From positions 1 through 10,191 of the forward strand of contig JAIEPI010000083.1 of assembly GCA_019749855.1 (NCBI GenBank): a DNA stretch of 10,191 bases, written 5' to 3'. Shown piece after piece: positions 1 to 6,841 of the stretch. A model generated the notes under the pieces. That model saw only the letters and a list, made by a program, of their open reading frames with translations. It ran no database searches and was not told the DNA's origin. The position numbers were made by a program, and so were the translations under genes. Numbering within the stretch: the stretch's first letter is position 1; each line of letters opens with the position of its first letter. Origin of the DNA: Rickettsiales bacterium (GTDB lineage Bacteria; Pseudomonadota; Alphaproteobacteria; Rickettsiales; UBA998).

Positions 1-93
1 CATCGCATCGTCGATGGGCGTGAATCGGTGACCTTCCTCAAGCGCGTGAAAGAATGCGTCGAGGATCCGCGTCGCCTACTGCTGGAAATCTAA
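1..93 (+). CDS. odhB: 2-oxoglutarate dehydrogenase E2 (dihydrolipoyl succinyltransferase), C-terminal end
   Basis: Only the last 30 codons and the TAA stop are in the window; the gene starts upstream. The visible peptide begins HRIVDGRE and ends DPRRLLLEI. In the 2-oxo acid dehydrogenase E2 family this is the C-terminal catalytic motif DHRxxDG followed by the closing helix, and the ending resembles E. coli SucB (DPTRLLLDV). H1, D5 and G6 of the visible fragment would be the active-site stretch. The enzyme transfers succinyl groups from lipoamide to CoA in the TCA cycle. The E3 gene lpd, which encodes its partner, follows on the same strand only after two other genes. Assignment to the succinyl rather than the acetyl E2 type rests on this short tail, so it is likely but not certain. 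The symbol sucB is equally valid. Confidence 0.85.
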   Translation, partial: HRIVDGRESVTFLKRVKECVEDPRRLLLEI

Positions 94-163
94 TTTTTCC
101 ACCGGGCGCATGTTTTAAATCACATCTATTAAACATCCGTTGCCACGGCACGTTGCACCGCTC

Positions 164-688
164 ATGACCGATTTGCATATTTTTAAAGCGGCGTTCCCCC
201 AGCATATTCCGGCGGTGGCGCATTTATGGCGGCTCTATAGTGAGACCTTGCGCGCGTTTGGCGTCTGGGATCTTGGCGGCGAGACCATTGAGCCTGATAT
301 TCAGGCACTGATGCGCGGCGATCAGCAACAGCATTTGCAGACGCATTTGCAAACATACTGGCACATCTTTCTGGCGGAGCGGAACGGGCAGGTGGTGGGC
401 ACGGCCTCCTTCACCCCCTTGCCGCATCTGGGGCCAGCGGTGGCAGAGGGTCGCCGTCTCTTTGTGTTGCCAGAAGCGCAGGGTTTAGGCATTGCCCGTG
501 CCTTACTGAACGCCGCCGAAGAGGACGCGCGCCAACGTGGTTTTACCACGCTGTATCTTGATACATTCCGAACAACCGAGGGCGAAAAACCATTAGCGCT
601 TTATCGCTCCCTTGGGTTCGTAGAATGCGCTCCCTACAATGATTATTCGCCTGAGCGCACGCGTTTTCTTGTCAAACAGATCGCTTAA
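164..688 (+). CDS. GNAT-family N-acetyltransferase
   Basis: This gene encodes 174 residues from the ATG at 164. A TTG at 140 would add eight residues, but neither start has a clear Shine-Dalgarno and the ATG gives the usual GNAT beginning. The acetyl-CoA binding motif A is visible at about residues 97-126: beta strand RRLFVLPEAQ, then the pyrophosphate loop QGLGIA, then helix ARALLNAAEEDARQRG. Motif B follows as LYLDTF, and a C-terminal ALYRSLGFVE at about 145-154 is the typical end of the fold. The family moves an acetyl group from acetyl-CoA to an amine on a small molecule, peptide or protein. The substrate cannot be told from sequence. The gene starts 70 bp after odhB and may share its transcript. 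Its TAA shares the palindrome TTAA (685-688) with a stop codon on the opposite strand. Confidence 0.9.
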   Translation: MTDLHIFKAAFPQHIPAVAHLWRLYSETLRAFGVWDLGGETIEPDIQALMRGDQQQHLQTHLQTYWHIFLAERNGQVVGTASFTPLPHLGPAVAEGRRLFVLPEAQGLGIARALLNAAEEDARQRGFTTLYLDTFRTTEGEKPLALYRSLGFVECAPYNDYSPERTRFLVKQIA

Positions 689-897
689 CGCTCTCGACCT
701 TTAAGCGGCGGCGTGGGGCGATGGGAATCCTTGATGCGTTCATAATCTTTTACTGTCACGATAATACCCCCTTTTCTCAACGCATCGACGTCTGCAAGGA
801 CCCTCTCAACCCAAGGAACAGGAGCGTTGGTGGGAGAGTTGGGAATTTGTCCTACTGACTCATCGCTGTTCGTTAAAATTATCCATGACCCTGACCC
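685..897 (-). other. -1-frame continuation of the 578-residue protein (frameshift or small ORF)
   Basis: On the minus strand, the zero-frame codons AAA AAG at 902-897 follow CCC. If the frame shifts by -1 here, translation runs 70 more codons and stops at TAA 687-685, giving a 643-residue product. The stretch reads like real protein, for example PWVERVLADVDALRKGG and VKDYERIKDSH. It has no ATG start, and an in-frame TGA lies just upstream of the A-run, so it cannot be a normal independent gene reaching back further. An alternative is a 24-codon ORF from GTG 759, which has AAGGGGG seven bases upstream. The candidate causes are an indel mutation, a sequencing error in the A5 run, or programmed slippage on CAAAAAG. 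No strong downstream stem-loop was seen, which argues against the last. This stretch also accounts for the 190-bp gap between the converging genes. Confidence 0.45.
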
Positions 898-2615
898 TTT
901 TTGGGCCTTAATGCGTCCTCACTGGCAAGAGACGCTCCCGCAATTTTGCCCGCAACGGGCGTTCCTTCGGTAATGCGTGTTTTCGGCGTTTCTGGCGACC
1001 CAGCACTGTCTGTTCCTTTTATGCCTTCCGCCAGCATTGCATTTGGATCTGCTTGATTGTTAGCAAAGGGGGGTTCTGGTGAAAGTTTACTAACGGCCCG
1101 ATGATACGCGACATAATACTTCTCCAATTCCGTCGTTCTTTTTGCAAACATATCAATGTTTTTCTTTATTGCAGTTCCCTGTGCATAAAGCCGCATGGAA
1201 ATCATGAGTGCTTGGAATTCTTTTTGCGCCAGCATTAATATATCAGCCGGTTGTATGCCGGTCTGAAGTGGCCTGGGAGGATTGTTTAGTGATAAATTAA
1301 TGCAATCTTTCTCGAGAGCGCGCCATACAGCGCTGAATAGATCTTGCGATTGCAAAGGCGACGGGGACGATCTTGCTCCTTTAGTGGGACGGCTTTCTCT
1401 TCGCGGACGGTTCGTACGGGGCATTTCAGGTGCCGCAGCGGCGGCTTGCTTAGCAGAGGGATGCTCACTCAACGGGCGTAGCTGCACAACTCGAGAGTCG
1501 TGCGCGGCGTACGCTGAGGATATTCTATTAAGCTGAGTCGCAAAACCATTGCTTCTGCTGACGGCCTCTGCGTTAATCTCAGGGTAGTCTCCACGTGCTG
1601 CTTTTTCAGAAAAGTCAGGTGGCAGCAGGAGCGAATGCCCACGCAATATCTTCACGAAATCCTGCATTTTCCAGTCAAATTCCTTTGGCGTCATCTCAAA
1701 TAAAGCGCTGGCCTTAGCCAAAGAGAACCCGATATCGTGTAATTGGGTGCGGTGTGAAGGTAGGCATTTATCAAGAAGAAGCTGTATATTATACTTAAAA
1801 CCCCGATACGTAGCGCGCCGATTTTTCTCTGCCGCGCGCTCTTCCGCAGACATGGCTTTTACCTCATCCCCCTCAACGTCTTGCTCGCCCTTTGCGCCTT
1901 CCTTCGTTTCTGGCGGTTTTTCGACACACGCTGACTGAAATATTTTCAGCATGTCCAGTTGCTTCGCTAAAAACGGTCTGTTCTCGGCGGTTGACGAAGC
2001 CTCGTCTTGTCCAGCCTCTACATCTTTTTTGACCGGCACTTGCTTAAGTGGCGCTTCAGCGTCCTTCTTTGGAAACATATTCAAAAATGACGTTCTCAGA
2101 GAGACCTGCTCCTTCATGGGAAGCGCTTTAACTGGCTGAGTGGAGATTAATCGCTGCGCCAGACGCCTTGCGAGTGCTTCATCATGGGTGGCATTATCAC
2201 CGAACGCGTCATAAATCCTCGATTGCGTCGCCGTCTCAATTTCGGCGCATGAGAATTCTGTGAGCGTGTAGGCTGCGTGGCGAATGAGATGACTCATATG
2301 ATCATGATAGGCGCGTGCATTGGCGCTCGTCGCTTTGAGTGCTTTTATTTCATAATGGGCGGCTATGGCGCCGATCTCTTGGGCAGTTGTTTCCACACGC
2401 GCGGCAGGGCTGATCGCTTTGACAAGCTTTTCGCCATCAAAAGGCTGTAATTTCTGGCTGATGACCCTGGCAAGCGAAGTCAGCGCCTTGGTCTTAGACT
2501 CGGCTGTGAGATTTGTATCTCTCATTATTGCCGCATCCAACGCATTGATAAAGCGTGCGTTGGTTCCAATATAATCCGGGTGTGAGCGATCCATAAGGCC
2601 TCTGAGTGGTGTCAT
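879..2615 (-). CDS. Large uncharacterised cytoplasmic protein, 578 residues
   Basis: I do not recognise this protein. It has no signal peptide and no obvious membrane segment, and it looks mostly helical. Predicted helical blocks at about residues 15-170, 266-375 and 425-510 are separated by charged or proline-rich linkers: about 181-215 and 231-265 (Lys/Glu rich), 381-425 (an alanine run, then a basic Pro/Arg/Ser tract), and a flexible tail from about 500. No catalytic motif was seen. The ATG at 2615 overlaps the sequence CATG and lacks a ribosome site. The ATG at 2594 (residue 8) has AGAGG four bases upstream and may be the true start. The gene diverges from lpd across a shared region of about 120 bp and converges on the acetyltransferase gene. 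The zero-frame stop at 879-881 may be caused by a frameshift, because an open -1 frame continues for 70 codons (see the separate entry). Confidence 0.7.
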   Translation of the reverse strand: MTPLRGLMDRSHPDYIGTNARFINALDAAIMRDTNLTAESKTKALTSLARVISQKLQPFDGEKLVKAISPAARVETTAQEIGAIAAHYEIKALKATSANARAYHDHMSHLIRHAAYTLTEFSCAEIETATQSRIYDAFGDNATHDEALARRLAQRLISTQPVKALPMKEQVSLRTSFLNMFPKKDAEAPLKQVPVKKDVEAGQDEASSTAENRPFLAKQLDMLKIFQSACVEKPPETKEGAKGEQDVEGDEVKAMSAEERAAEKNRRATYRGFKYNIQLLLDKCLPSHRTQLHDIGFSLAKASALFEMTPKEFDWKMQDFVKILRGHSLLLPPDFSEKAARGDYPEINAEAVSRSNGFATQLNRISSAYAAHDSRVVQLRPLSEHPSAKQAAAAAPEMPRTNRPRRESRPTKGARSSPSPLQSQDLFSAVWRALEKDCINLSLNNPPRPLQTGIQPADILMLAQKEFQALMISMRLYAQGTAIKKNIDMFAKRTTELEKYYVAYHRAVSKLSPEPPFANNQADPNAMLAEGIKGTDSAGSPETPKTRITEGTPVAGKIAGASLASEDALRPKKGQGHG

Positions 2616-2673
2616 GGTTGGGCTTGTAGCAAATCACTGTGACAGAATGATGAAGGCGCGTGCGCCAATCGAC

Positions 2674-2702
2674 TTGGCAAGCGCTTCAGATGCCGCTATA
2701 TA
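2674..2702 (+). promoter_or_regulatory. Candidate sigma-70 promoter of lpd
   Basis: TTGGCA (2674-2679, five of six bases of the -35 consensus) is followed after 17 bases by TATATA (2697-2702, four of six of the -10). Transcription would start near 2709, about 27 bases before the lpd ATG. This is consistent with lpd having its own transcript, since the gene just upstream runs the other way. It is judged from spacing and hexamers only. Confidence 0.4.
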
Positions 2703-2736
2703 TCGGCGCAGTCCCATTTTTCACGTGAGAATTTCC

Positions 2737-4125
2737 ATGACCGATGCATTTGACCTCATTATCATTGGCGCTGGCCCGGGCGGGTATGTAGCCGCGATCA
2801 AGGCGTCGCAACTGGGGATGAAGGTCGCCTGCGTGGAAAAACGCAGCGCGCTGGGTGGTACGTGCCTCAATGTCGGCTGCATTCCCTCAAAGGCACTGCT
2901 GCATTCATCAGAAATATATGAGGAAATTGGCCATGCCGCGAAATACGGTATTGAGGTGGAAAAGTGCAAGATTAACTTGCCCGTGATGCTGAAACAGAAA
3001 GACGATGCGGTGAAGGGCCTGACCGACGGCATCGGGTTTTTGTTCAAGAAAAACAAAGTGGAATGGCTGAAAGGCACCGGCGTTATCACCGGTGCGAATG
3101 AAGTCAGCGTCGACGGAAAAGCTTACTCCACCAAAAACATCCTGATCGCCACCGGCTCCGAAGTGATGCCGCTCAAAGGGGTGGAGATTGACGAGCAGCG
3201 TATTGTGTCATCGACTGGCGCGCTGAATTTGCCGGAAGTGCCCAAAAAATTAGTGGTGATCGGCGGCGGCTATATCGGACTGGAAATGGGCACCGTCTGG
3301 CGGCGTTTAGGGGCCGAAGTGGAGGTGATTGAATTTCTGGACCGGATTGTTCCCGGTATGGATATGGAAATCGGCAAGGAATTTAAGAAAATTCTTGAGA
3401 AGCAAGGCATGAAGTTCCGTCTGGGCACCAAAGTGACCGGCGCGAAAAAGACCAGCAAGGGCGTCACCCTGACCGTGGAGCCAGCGGCAGGCGGCGCGGC
3501 GGAAACGGTGGAAGCGGATTACGTGCTCGTCTCGATTGGCCGCCGCCCCTACACGGAAGGTCTGGGACTGGAAGCGCTCGGCGTCACCAAAGATGCGCGC
3601 GGATTTCTGCCCGTGAATCATCATTTTCAAACGAATATCCCGAGTATTTATGCGATCGGCGATGTCATCCCGGGGCCAATGCTGGCGCATTTGGCAGAGG
3701 AAGAAGGGGTCGCCGCCGTCGAAACGATGGCCGGACAGGCGGGGCATGTGAATTATGATGCGATCCCGGGTGTTGTCTACACATGGCCGGAAGTCGCGAC
3801 CGTGGGTAAAACGGAAGAACAGGTCAAAGAATCAGGCGTTGCCTACAAAGTCGGCAAATTCCCATTTTTGGCCAATAGCCGCGCCCGCGCCGTCGGACAA
3901 GCAGAGGGAATGGTGAAAATCATTGCTGATGCGACCACAGACCGCGTGCTCGGGGTGCATATTATTGGGCCTGACGCAGGCACCATCATTGCCGAAGCGG
4001 TGCTGGCGATGGAATATGGCGCGTCCAGTGAAGACATCGCCCGTACCTGCCATGCGCACCCAACGATGAACGAAGCGGTGAAGGAAGCGGCGCTCGCCAC
4101 CTTCAGCAAAGCGATTCATATTTAG
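2737..4125 (+). CDS. lpd: Dihydrolipoamide dehydrogenase (E3)
   Basis: This 462-residue flavoprotein oxidises dihydrolipoyl groups on E2 subunits and reduces NAD+, serving 2-oxoglutarate dehydrogenase and possibly other 2-oxo acid complexes. The domains are in the family order. The FAD dinucleotide fold is IIIGAGPGGY near residue 8. The redox disulfide lies in GGTCLNVGCIPSK (C43 and C48). The NAD fold is VVIGGGYIGLEMG. The second FAD contact is SIYAIGDV. The C-terminal interface motif HAHPTMNE supplies the catalytic H441 and E446. The length fits the family. The frame is open back to 2614, but the ATG at 2737 starts exactly at the usual N-terminus (MTDAFDLIIIGAGPGG) and has a weak GTGAGA ribosome site. 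All key residues are intact. The neighbouring odhB fragment supports a 2-oxoglutarate dehydrogenase role. Confidence 0.97.
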   Translation: MTDAFDLIIIGAGPGGYVAAIKASQLGMKVACVEKRSALGGTCLNVGCIPSKALLHSSEIYEEIGHAAKYGIEVEKCKINLPVMLKQKDDAVKGLTDGIGFLFKKNKVEWLKGTGVITGANEVSVDGKAYSTKNILIATGSEVMPLKGVEIDEQRIVSSTGALNLPEVPKKLVVIGGGYIGLEMGTVWRRLGAEVEVIEFLDRIVPGMDMEIGKEFKKILEKQGMKFRLGTKVTGAKKTSKGVTLTVEPAAGGAAETVEADYVLVSIGRRPYTEGLGLEALGVTKDARGFLPVNHHFQTNIPSIYAIGDVIPGPMLAHLAEEEGVAAVETMAGQAGHVNYDAIPGVVYTWPEVATVGKTEEQVKESGVAYKVGKFPFLANSRARAVGQAEGMVKIIADATTDRVLGVHIIGPDAGTIIAEAVLAMEYGASSEDIARTCHAHPTMNEAVKEAALATFSKAIHI

Positions 4126-4177
4126 GTATGCCCCTTAGGTGTTAATGTCACGCAAACGTCACTTTTATTGGTTCTTA

Positions 4178-4190
4178 ATAGCGCTATAGT
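4178..4190 (+). promoter_or_regulatory. Candidate -10 box inside a 10-bp palindrome upstream of the 287-residue gene
   Basis: ATAGCGCTAT (4178-4187) is a perfect 10-bp palindrome that overlaps TATAGT (4185-4190), which matches five of six bases of a -10 box 25 bases before the ATG at 4216. No good -35 box sits at the right distance. Upstream, GTCAC occurs twice (near 4147 and 4158). The arrangement would suit a regulated promoter with an operator over the -10, but this is inference. Confidence 0.25.
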
Positions 4191-4215
4191 ACCGCCAAAT
4201 TTTAAAGGGCGCACC

Positions 4216-5079
4216 ATGATGCTAGAGAGAACGATTCAAAGTTTAAGCTTAGACAACAACAACGTACAATCCGTTTATTTTGGCGATATTACGGCGCTTA
4301 TAAGGCCAGCTGAGCGTTATTCACATTTTCAGGCTAGCACGACGATGTTGTGTGATACCAACCGCAACCAGATTCTCGTTGAATTAACATCACCGCGGGA
4401 AACCTCTGTAGGTGCGCTTGATGCAGAAACCATGATTGCTTGCGGGATTTTGCAGGCTAATATTAAGCCACGCCTCACTCAGGCGGATTTGCGCACCGCC
4501 GAGTGCGCTGATCTTGCTCGCAAAACGATTCTGAACCAGATTAATCGCCTTGATGTGGCAGGTTCAAATAAGCCACTCGGTATGAAGGGCAAAATCCGCC
4601 TCTTTACCTGGCAACCACTCGCCATCACCGCGAGTTTACGTGAAGCCAGAGGAGATTTCGCCAGTATTTTTAATGCACTCATTGCGCCGCTTGGGGCAAA
4701 CGCAAAGGCAATGCCGTCTTCTGAGATGTCCTATCATCCAACAAGCATTCACCCTTCGCTTGATCCCGAGCAGGATGACCATCAGCTCGATATCACGATC
4801 TCGATGCGCGACGGGCTCAGCACACGCCAAGCACAGCAAATGCTTGAAAAACGCTTTCAGGCGCTATTCCCGCCTGAGGCAGGGCTGAGAATTTCCTCGA
4901 CGCCGTCAGAGAATGGCCAGATGCGCTTTCACATCAACGGTTGCCTAGAGGCCGTCGTTGGGGCGCTGGATACGGCGAATCTCTGCGTGCAATCGGGGGA
5001 GGATCCATGTGCCTACTCGCGTCGTTCACATGTGGCCAGCTTGGGTCAACACAGGGCTGGCGGCGCACAGGCACGCTGA
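4216..5079 (+). CDS. Uncharacterised protein, 287 residues
   Basis: I do not recognise this protein. The start is the ATG at 4216, with AAAGGG six bases upstream; a second ATG follows directly at 4219. The frame is open back to a TTG at 4168, but that lacks a ribosome site. No signal peptide or membrane segment is visible. The N-terminal half has alternating strand-like and helical stretches (VYFGDITALIRPAERYSHF, then DRNQ-type polar segments). Residues about 185-255 contain a helix, STRQAQQMLEKRFQALF, before a strand pair. The last ~30 residues, rich in Arg, Ser, Gly and His, look different from the rest and could be disordered or the result of a late frame change. It lies 90 bp after lpd with its own possible promoter and precedes a secreted protein. 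No function is proposed. Confidence 0.7.
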   Translation: MMLERTIQSLSLDNNNVQSVYFGDITALIRPAERYSHFQASTTMLCDTNRNQILVELTSPRETSVGALDAETMIACGILQANIKPRLTQADLRTAECADLARKTILNQINRLDVAGSNKPLGMKGKIRLFTWQPLAITASLREARGDFASIFNALIAPLGANAKAMPSSEMSYHPTSIHPSLDPEQDDHQLDITISMRDGLSTRQAQQMLEKRFQALFPPEAGLRISSTPSENGQMRFHINGCLEAVVGALDTANLCVQSGEDPCAYSRRSHVASLGQHRAGGAQAR

Positions 5080-5121
5080 GCAACGCTTTTGCTTCATGCA
5101 TCATTGTGATAGTCTGTGCCC

Positions 5122-5508
5122 ATGCGCTTAATCCATGTCACATTGTTTACTCTGGCTTTATTGCTTAGCATCACGAGTGGAATGCCAGAGGCGCTGGCGC
5201 AAACGCAAAACGCTGTAGTCGCGTCGCCCAAGCCGCAATTCTGGATCAGTACGCCGCCTCAAGGAAGCAACGCGCCGACGGTGTATGGCTATGGCGTGCC
5301 CCCTCGTCACTACGGTGCTGCGTATTCCTATGCCACGTCACCGATGGATCAGGCGCTGAGTGATACTGTGCAGAATCTGGCGCAACCATTGCTGCCATCC
5401 GTGAAATCGGACTCGTCAACGCGGCCTGCACCCACTGAGATGCCAGACACCCCAAAACCGCCGCGCATCGCGCGTGATCCACGTCCCACCACTCCGTTTC
5501 ATGACTAG
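5122..5508 (+). CDS. Small secreted proline/tyrosine-rich protein, 128 residues
   Basis: The protein starts with a typical Sec signal peptide: MRLIHV, a hydrophobic core LFTLALLLSI, then a cleavage site ALA|Q after about residue 26, leaving a mature protein of about 102 residues. There is no lipobox cysteine, so it is probably periplasmic or exported. The mature part is proline-rich and polar, with a Tyr/Gly-rich stretch (VYGYGVPPRHYGAAYSY) at about 57-73 and a Pro/Arg-rich tail. It has no recognisable domain. The ATG at 5122 is chosen over a GTG at 5116 because it gives a basic residue directly before the hydrophobic core; no clear ribosome site is visible for either. It lies 42 bp after the preceding gene on the same strand and could be co-transcribed with it. 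Confidence 0.65.
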   Translation: MRLIHVTLFTLALLLSITSGMPEALAQTQNAVVASPKPQFWISTPPQGSNAPTVYGYGVPPRHYGAAYSYATSPMDQALSDTVQNLAQPLLPSVKSDSSTRPAPTEMPDTPKPPRIARDPRPTTPFHD

Positions 5509-5534
5509 GCGTCGTCGTCGATCAGGGCGCAGTC

Positions 5535-5563
5535 GCGCTTTGCTAAAGCCAGTGTTAAAGCGC
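5535..5563 (+). promoter_or_regulatory. Inverted repeat with two alternative pairings upstream of carA
   Basis: GCGCTTT (5535-5541) can pair with AAAGCGC (5557-5563). Its inner part GCTTT can instead pair with AAAGC at 5545-5549, making a tight 5-bp hairpin with a 3-base loop. The two foldings exclude each other. The repeat ends directly before the candidate carA -35 box, so it could be an operator. It could also be a weak terminator for the gene upstream, although only two T residues follow the second arm. Confidence 0.25.
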
Positions 5564-5592
5564 TTGACTCATTAGGCCTTATTGCATAGCTT
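5564..5592 (+). promoter_or_regulatory. Candidate promoter of the carA operon
   Basis: TTGACT (5564-5569, five of six bases of a -35 box) is followed after 17 bases by TAGCTT (5587-5592, a weak -10). The start would lie about 40 bases before the carA ATG. Being in the only sizeable gap before carA, it is the best candidate for driving carA, the cargo genes and carB together. Confidence 0.35.
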
Positions 5593-5638
5593 GCCGCCAA
5601 TTTGCCCACCGTCTTCTGCATGAGAGATTTATTCCGGC

Positions 5639-6841
5639 ATGACTGACCGAATCACTGACGCTGCTCCCTATAACGCCTTGCTAATGCTGGCGGATGGGAC
5701 AGTGTTTTACGGATTCGGACTTGGCGTTCATGGCCAGACCATGGGGGAGATCTGCTTTAATACCGGCATGACCGGTTATCAGGAGGTGCTCACTGATCCA
5801 TCCTACGCTGGTCAGATCATCACCTTTACCTTTCCGCATATCGGTAATGTTGGCACGAACAATGAAGATATTGAGGCGAACCTGCCCCATACGCGTGGGC
5901 TCGTGGTGCGTGAGCCGATCACGGCGCCGTCTAGTTTCCGCTCCCAACATCCGTTGCAAGGCTGGCTGCAGCAGCACCGCATCACCGGTATCTGCGGCGT
6001 CGATACACGCGCCCTGACCCTGCATATCCGCGAGCATGGGGCGCAGAACGCGCTGATTCTGCACGCGCCAGTGGGGCAGGCGCTGCCCTCGCCGCAGGAA
6101 CTGCATGCCGCGCTGAAGGGCCACCCCAATCTGGACGGCATGGAGCTAGCGGAATCTGTCACCACCACCGAGCCATATGGCTGGACGCAGACCCTCTGGC
6201 AGCTCTCCACCAATCGTTTTGGCGTGGCGGGCGAATGCACCCAGCATGTGGTGGCCATTGATTACGGCGAGAAGCTGAACATCCTGCGCCTGCTCGCCGA
6301 TTATGGCTGCAAGGTGACCGTGGTGCCCGCGAAAACTCCCGCGAAAGATATTCTGGCACTGAAACCCGATGGTATTTTCCTCTCTAATGGCCCGGGCGAT
6401 CCTGCGGCAACCGGCCAGTACGCACTGCCAATCCTGCACGAGTTACTGGAGAGCGGCGTGCCCATCTTCGGCATCTGCCTCGGCCACCAGCTTTTGGCGC
6501 TGGCCATGGGCGCGAAAACTTCCAAGATGCATCAGGGCCACCGCGGCTGTAACCATCCAGTGAAGGATCTGCGCAGCGGCAAGGTGGAAATTACCAGCCA
6601 GAATCATGGGTTCTCGGTGATGCAAGACAGTGTACCGGATGATGTGGAGATCACGCATGTGTCATTGTTCGACGGCTGCATCGAAGGCCTGCGCCACAAA
6701 ACCAAACCGGCGTTCTGTGTTCAATACCATCCAGAGTCATCTCCCGGCCCGCATGACTCGCGCTATCTTTTTGAGGAGTTTGTGGGAATGATGAAGGAAA
6801 GCAAGAGTTCAGAGTTCAGAGTTCGGAGCTTCGCGGAATGA
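5639..6841 (+). CDS. carA: Carbamoyl-phosphate synthase small (glutaminase) subunit
   Basis: This 400-residue protein hydrolyses glutamine and channels ammonia to CarB, which makes carbamoyl phosphate for pyrimidines and arginine. Residues about 8-150 form the small-chain N-terminal domain (LADGTVFYGFGLG, GEICFNTGMTGYQE, GVDTRALTLHIRE). The class I glutamine amidotransferase domain follows, with FLSNGPGDP, the nucleophile C280 in GICLGHQ, and H364 and E366 in QYHPES. All catalytic residues are present. The family match ends near residue 385 (FEEFVGMM). The last 15 residues are encoded by a 7-bp tandem repeat and look like a recent addition. The stop overlaps the start of the next gene as ATGA, implying translational coupling, and that gene is not carB. 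The ATG at 5639 gives the usual N-terminal length. Confidence 0.97.
   Translation: MTDRITDAAPYNALLMLADGTVFYGFGLGVHGQTMGEICFNTGMTGYQEVLTDPSYAGQIITFTFPHIGNVGTNNEDIEANLPHTRGLVVREPITAPSSFRSQHPLQGWLQQHRITGICGVDTRALTLHIREHGAQNALILHAPVGQALPSPQELHAALKGHPNLDGMELAESVTTTEPYGWTQTLWQLSTNRFGVAGECTQHVVAIDYGEKLNILRLLADYGCKVTVVPAKTPAKDILALKPDGIFLSNGPGDPAATGQYALPILHELLESGVPIFGICLGHQLLALAMGAKTSKMHQGHRGCNHPVKDLRSGKVEITSQNHGFSVMQDSVPDDVEITHVSLFDGCIEGLRHKTKPAFCVQYHPESSPGPHDSRYLFEEFVGMMKESKSSEFRVRSFAE
6804..6824 (+). repeat. 7-bp tandem repeat at the 3' end of carA
   Basis: AGAGTTC occurs three times head to tail, followed by a degenerate fourth unit (GGAGCTTC). It lies directly after the conserved end of carA and encodes part of the extra C-terminal residues before the ATGA junction with mrr. 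A related heptamer array lies at the matching place in the second junction (7836-7863). Confidence 0.85.

Noticed and set aside
2614..2736. An N-terminal extension of 41 residues on Lpd from an ATG at 2614
   Set aside because: The flavoprotein family starts right at the MTDAFDLIIIGAGPGG sequence. The extension has no ribosome site, overlaps the start of the divergent gene and contains the best lpd promoter candidate.
3074..3095. Inverted repeat GCACCGG ... CCGGTGC
   Set aside because: It lies inside conserved lpd coding sequence, has an 8-base loop and no T-run, and is explained by codon choice.
3307..3747. Long open frames antisense to lpd, and similar ones antisense to carA and carB
   Set aside because: They lie fully opposite well-identified genes, have no ribosome sites and show composition typical of reverse-strand shadows in GC-biased codons.
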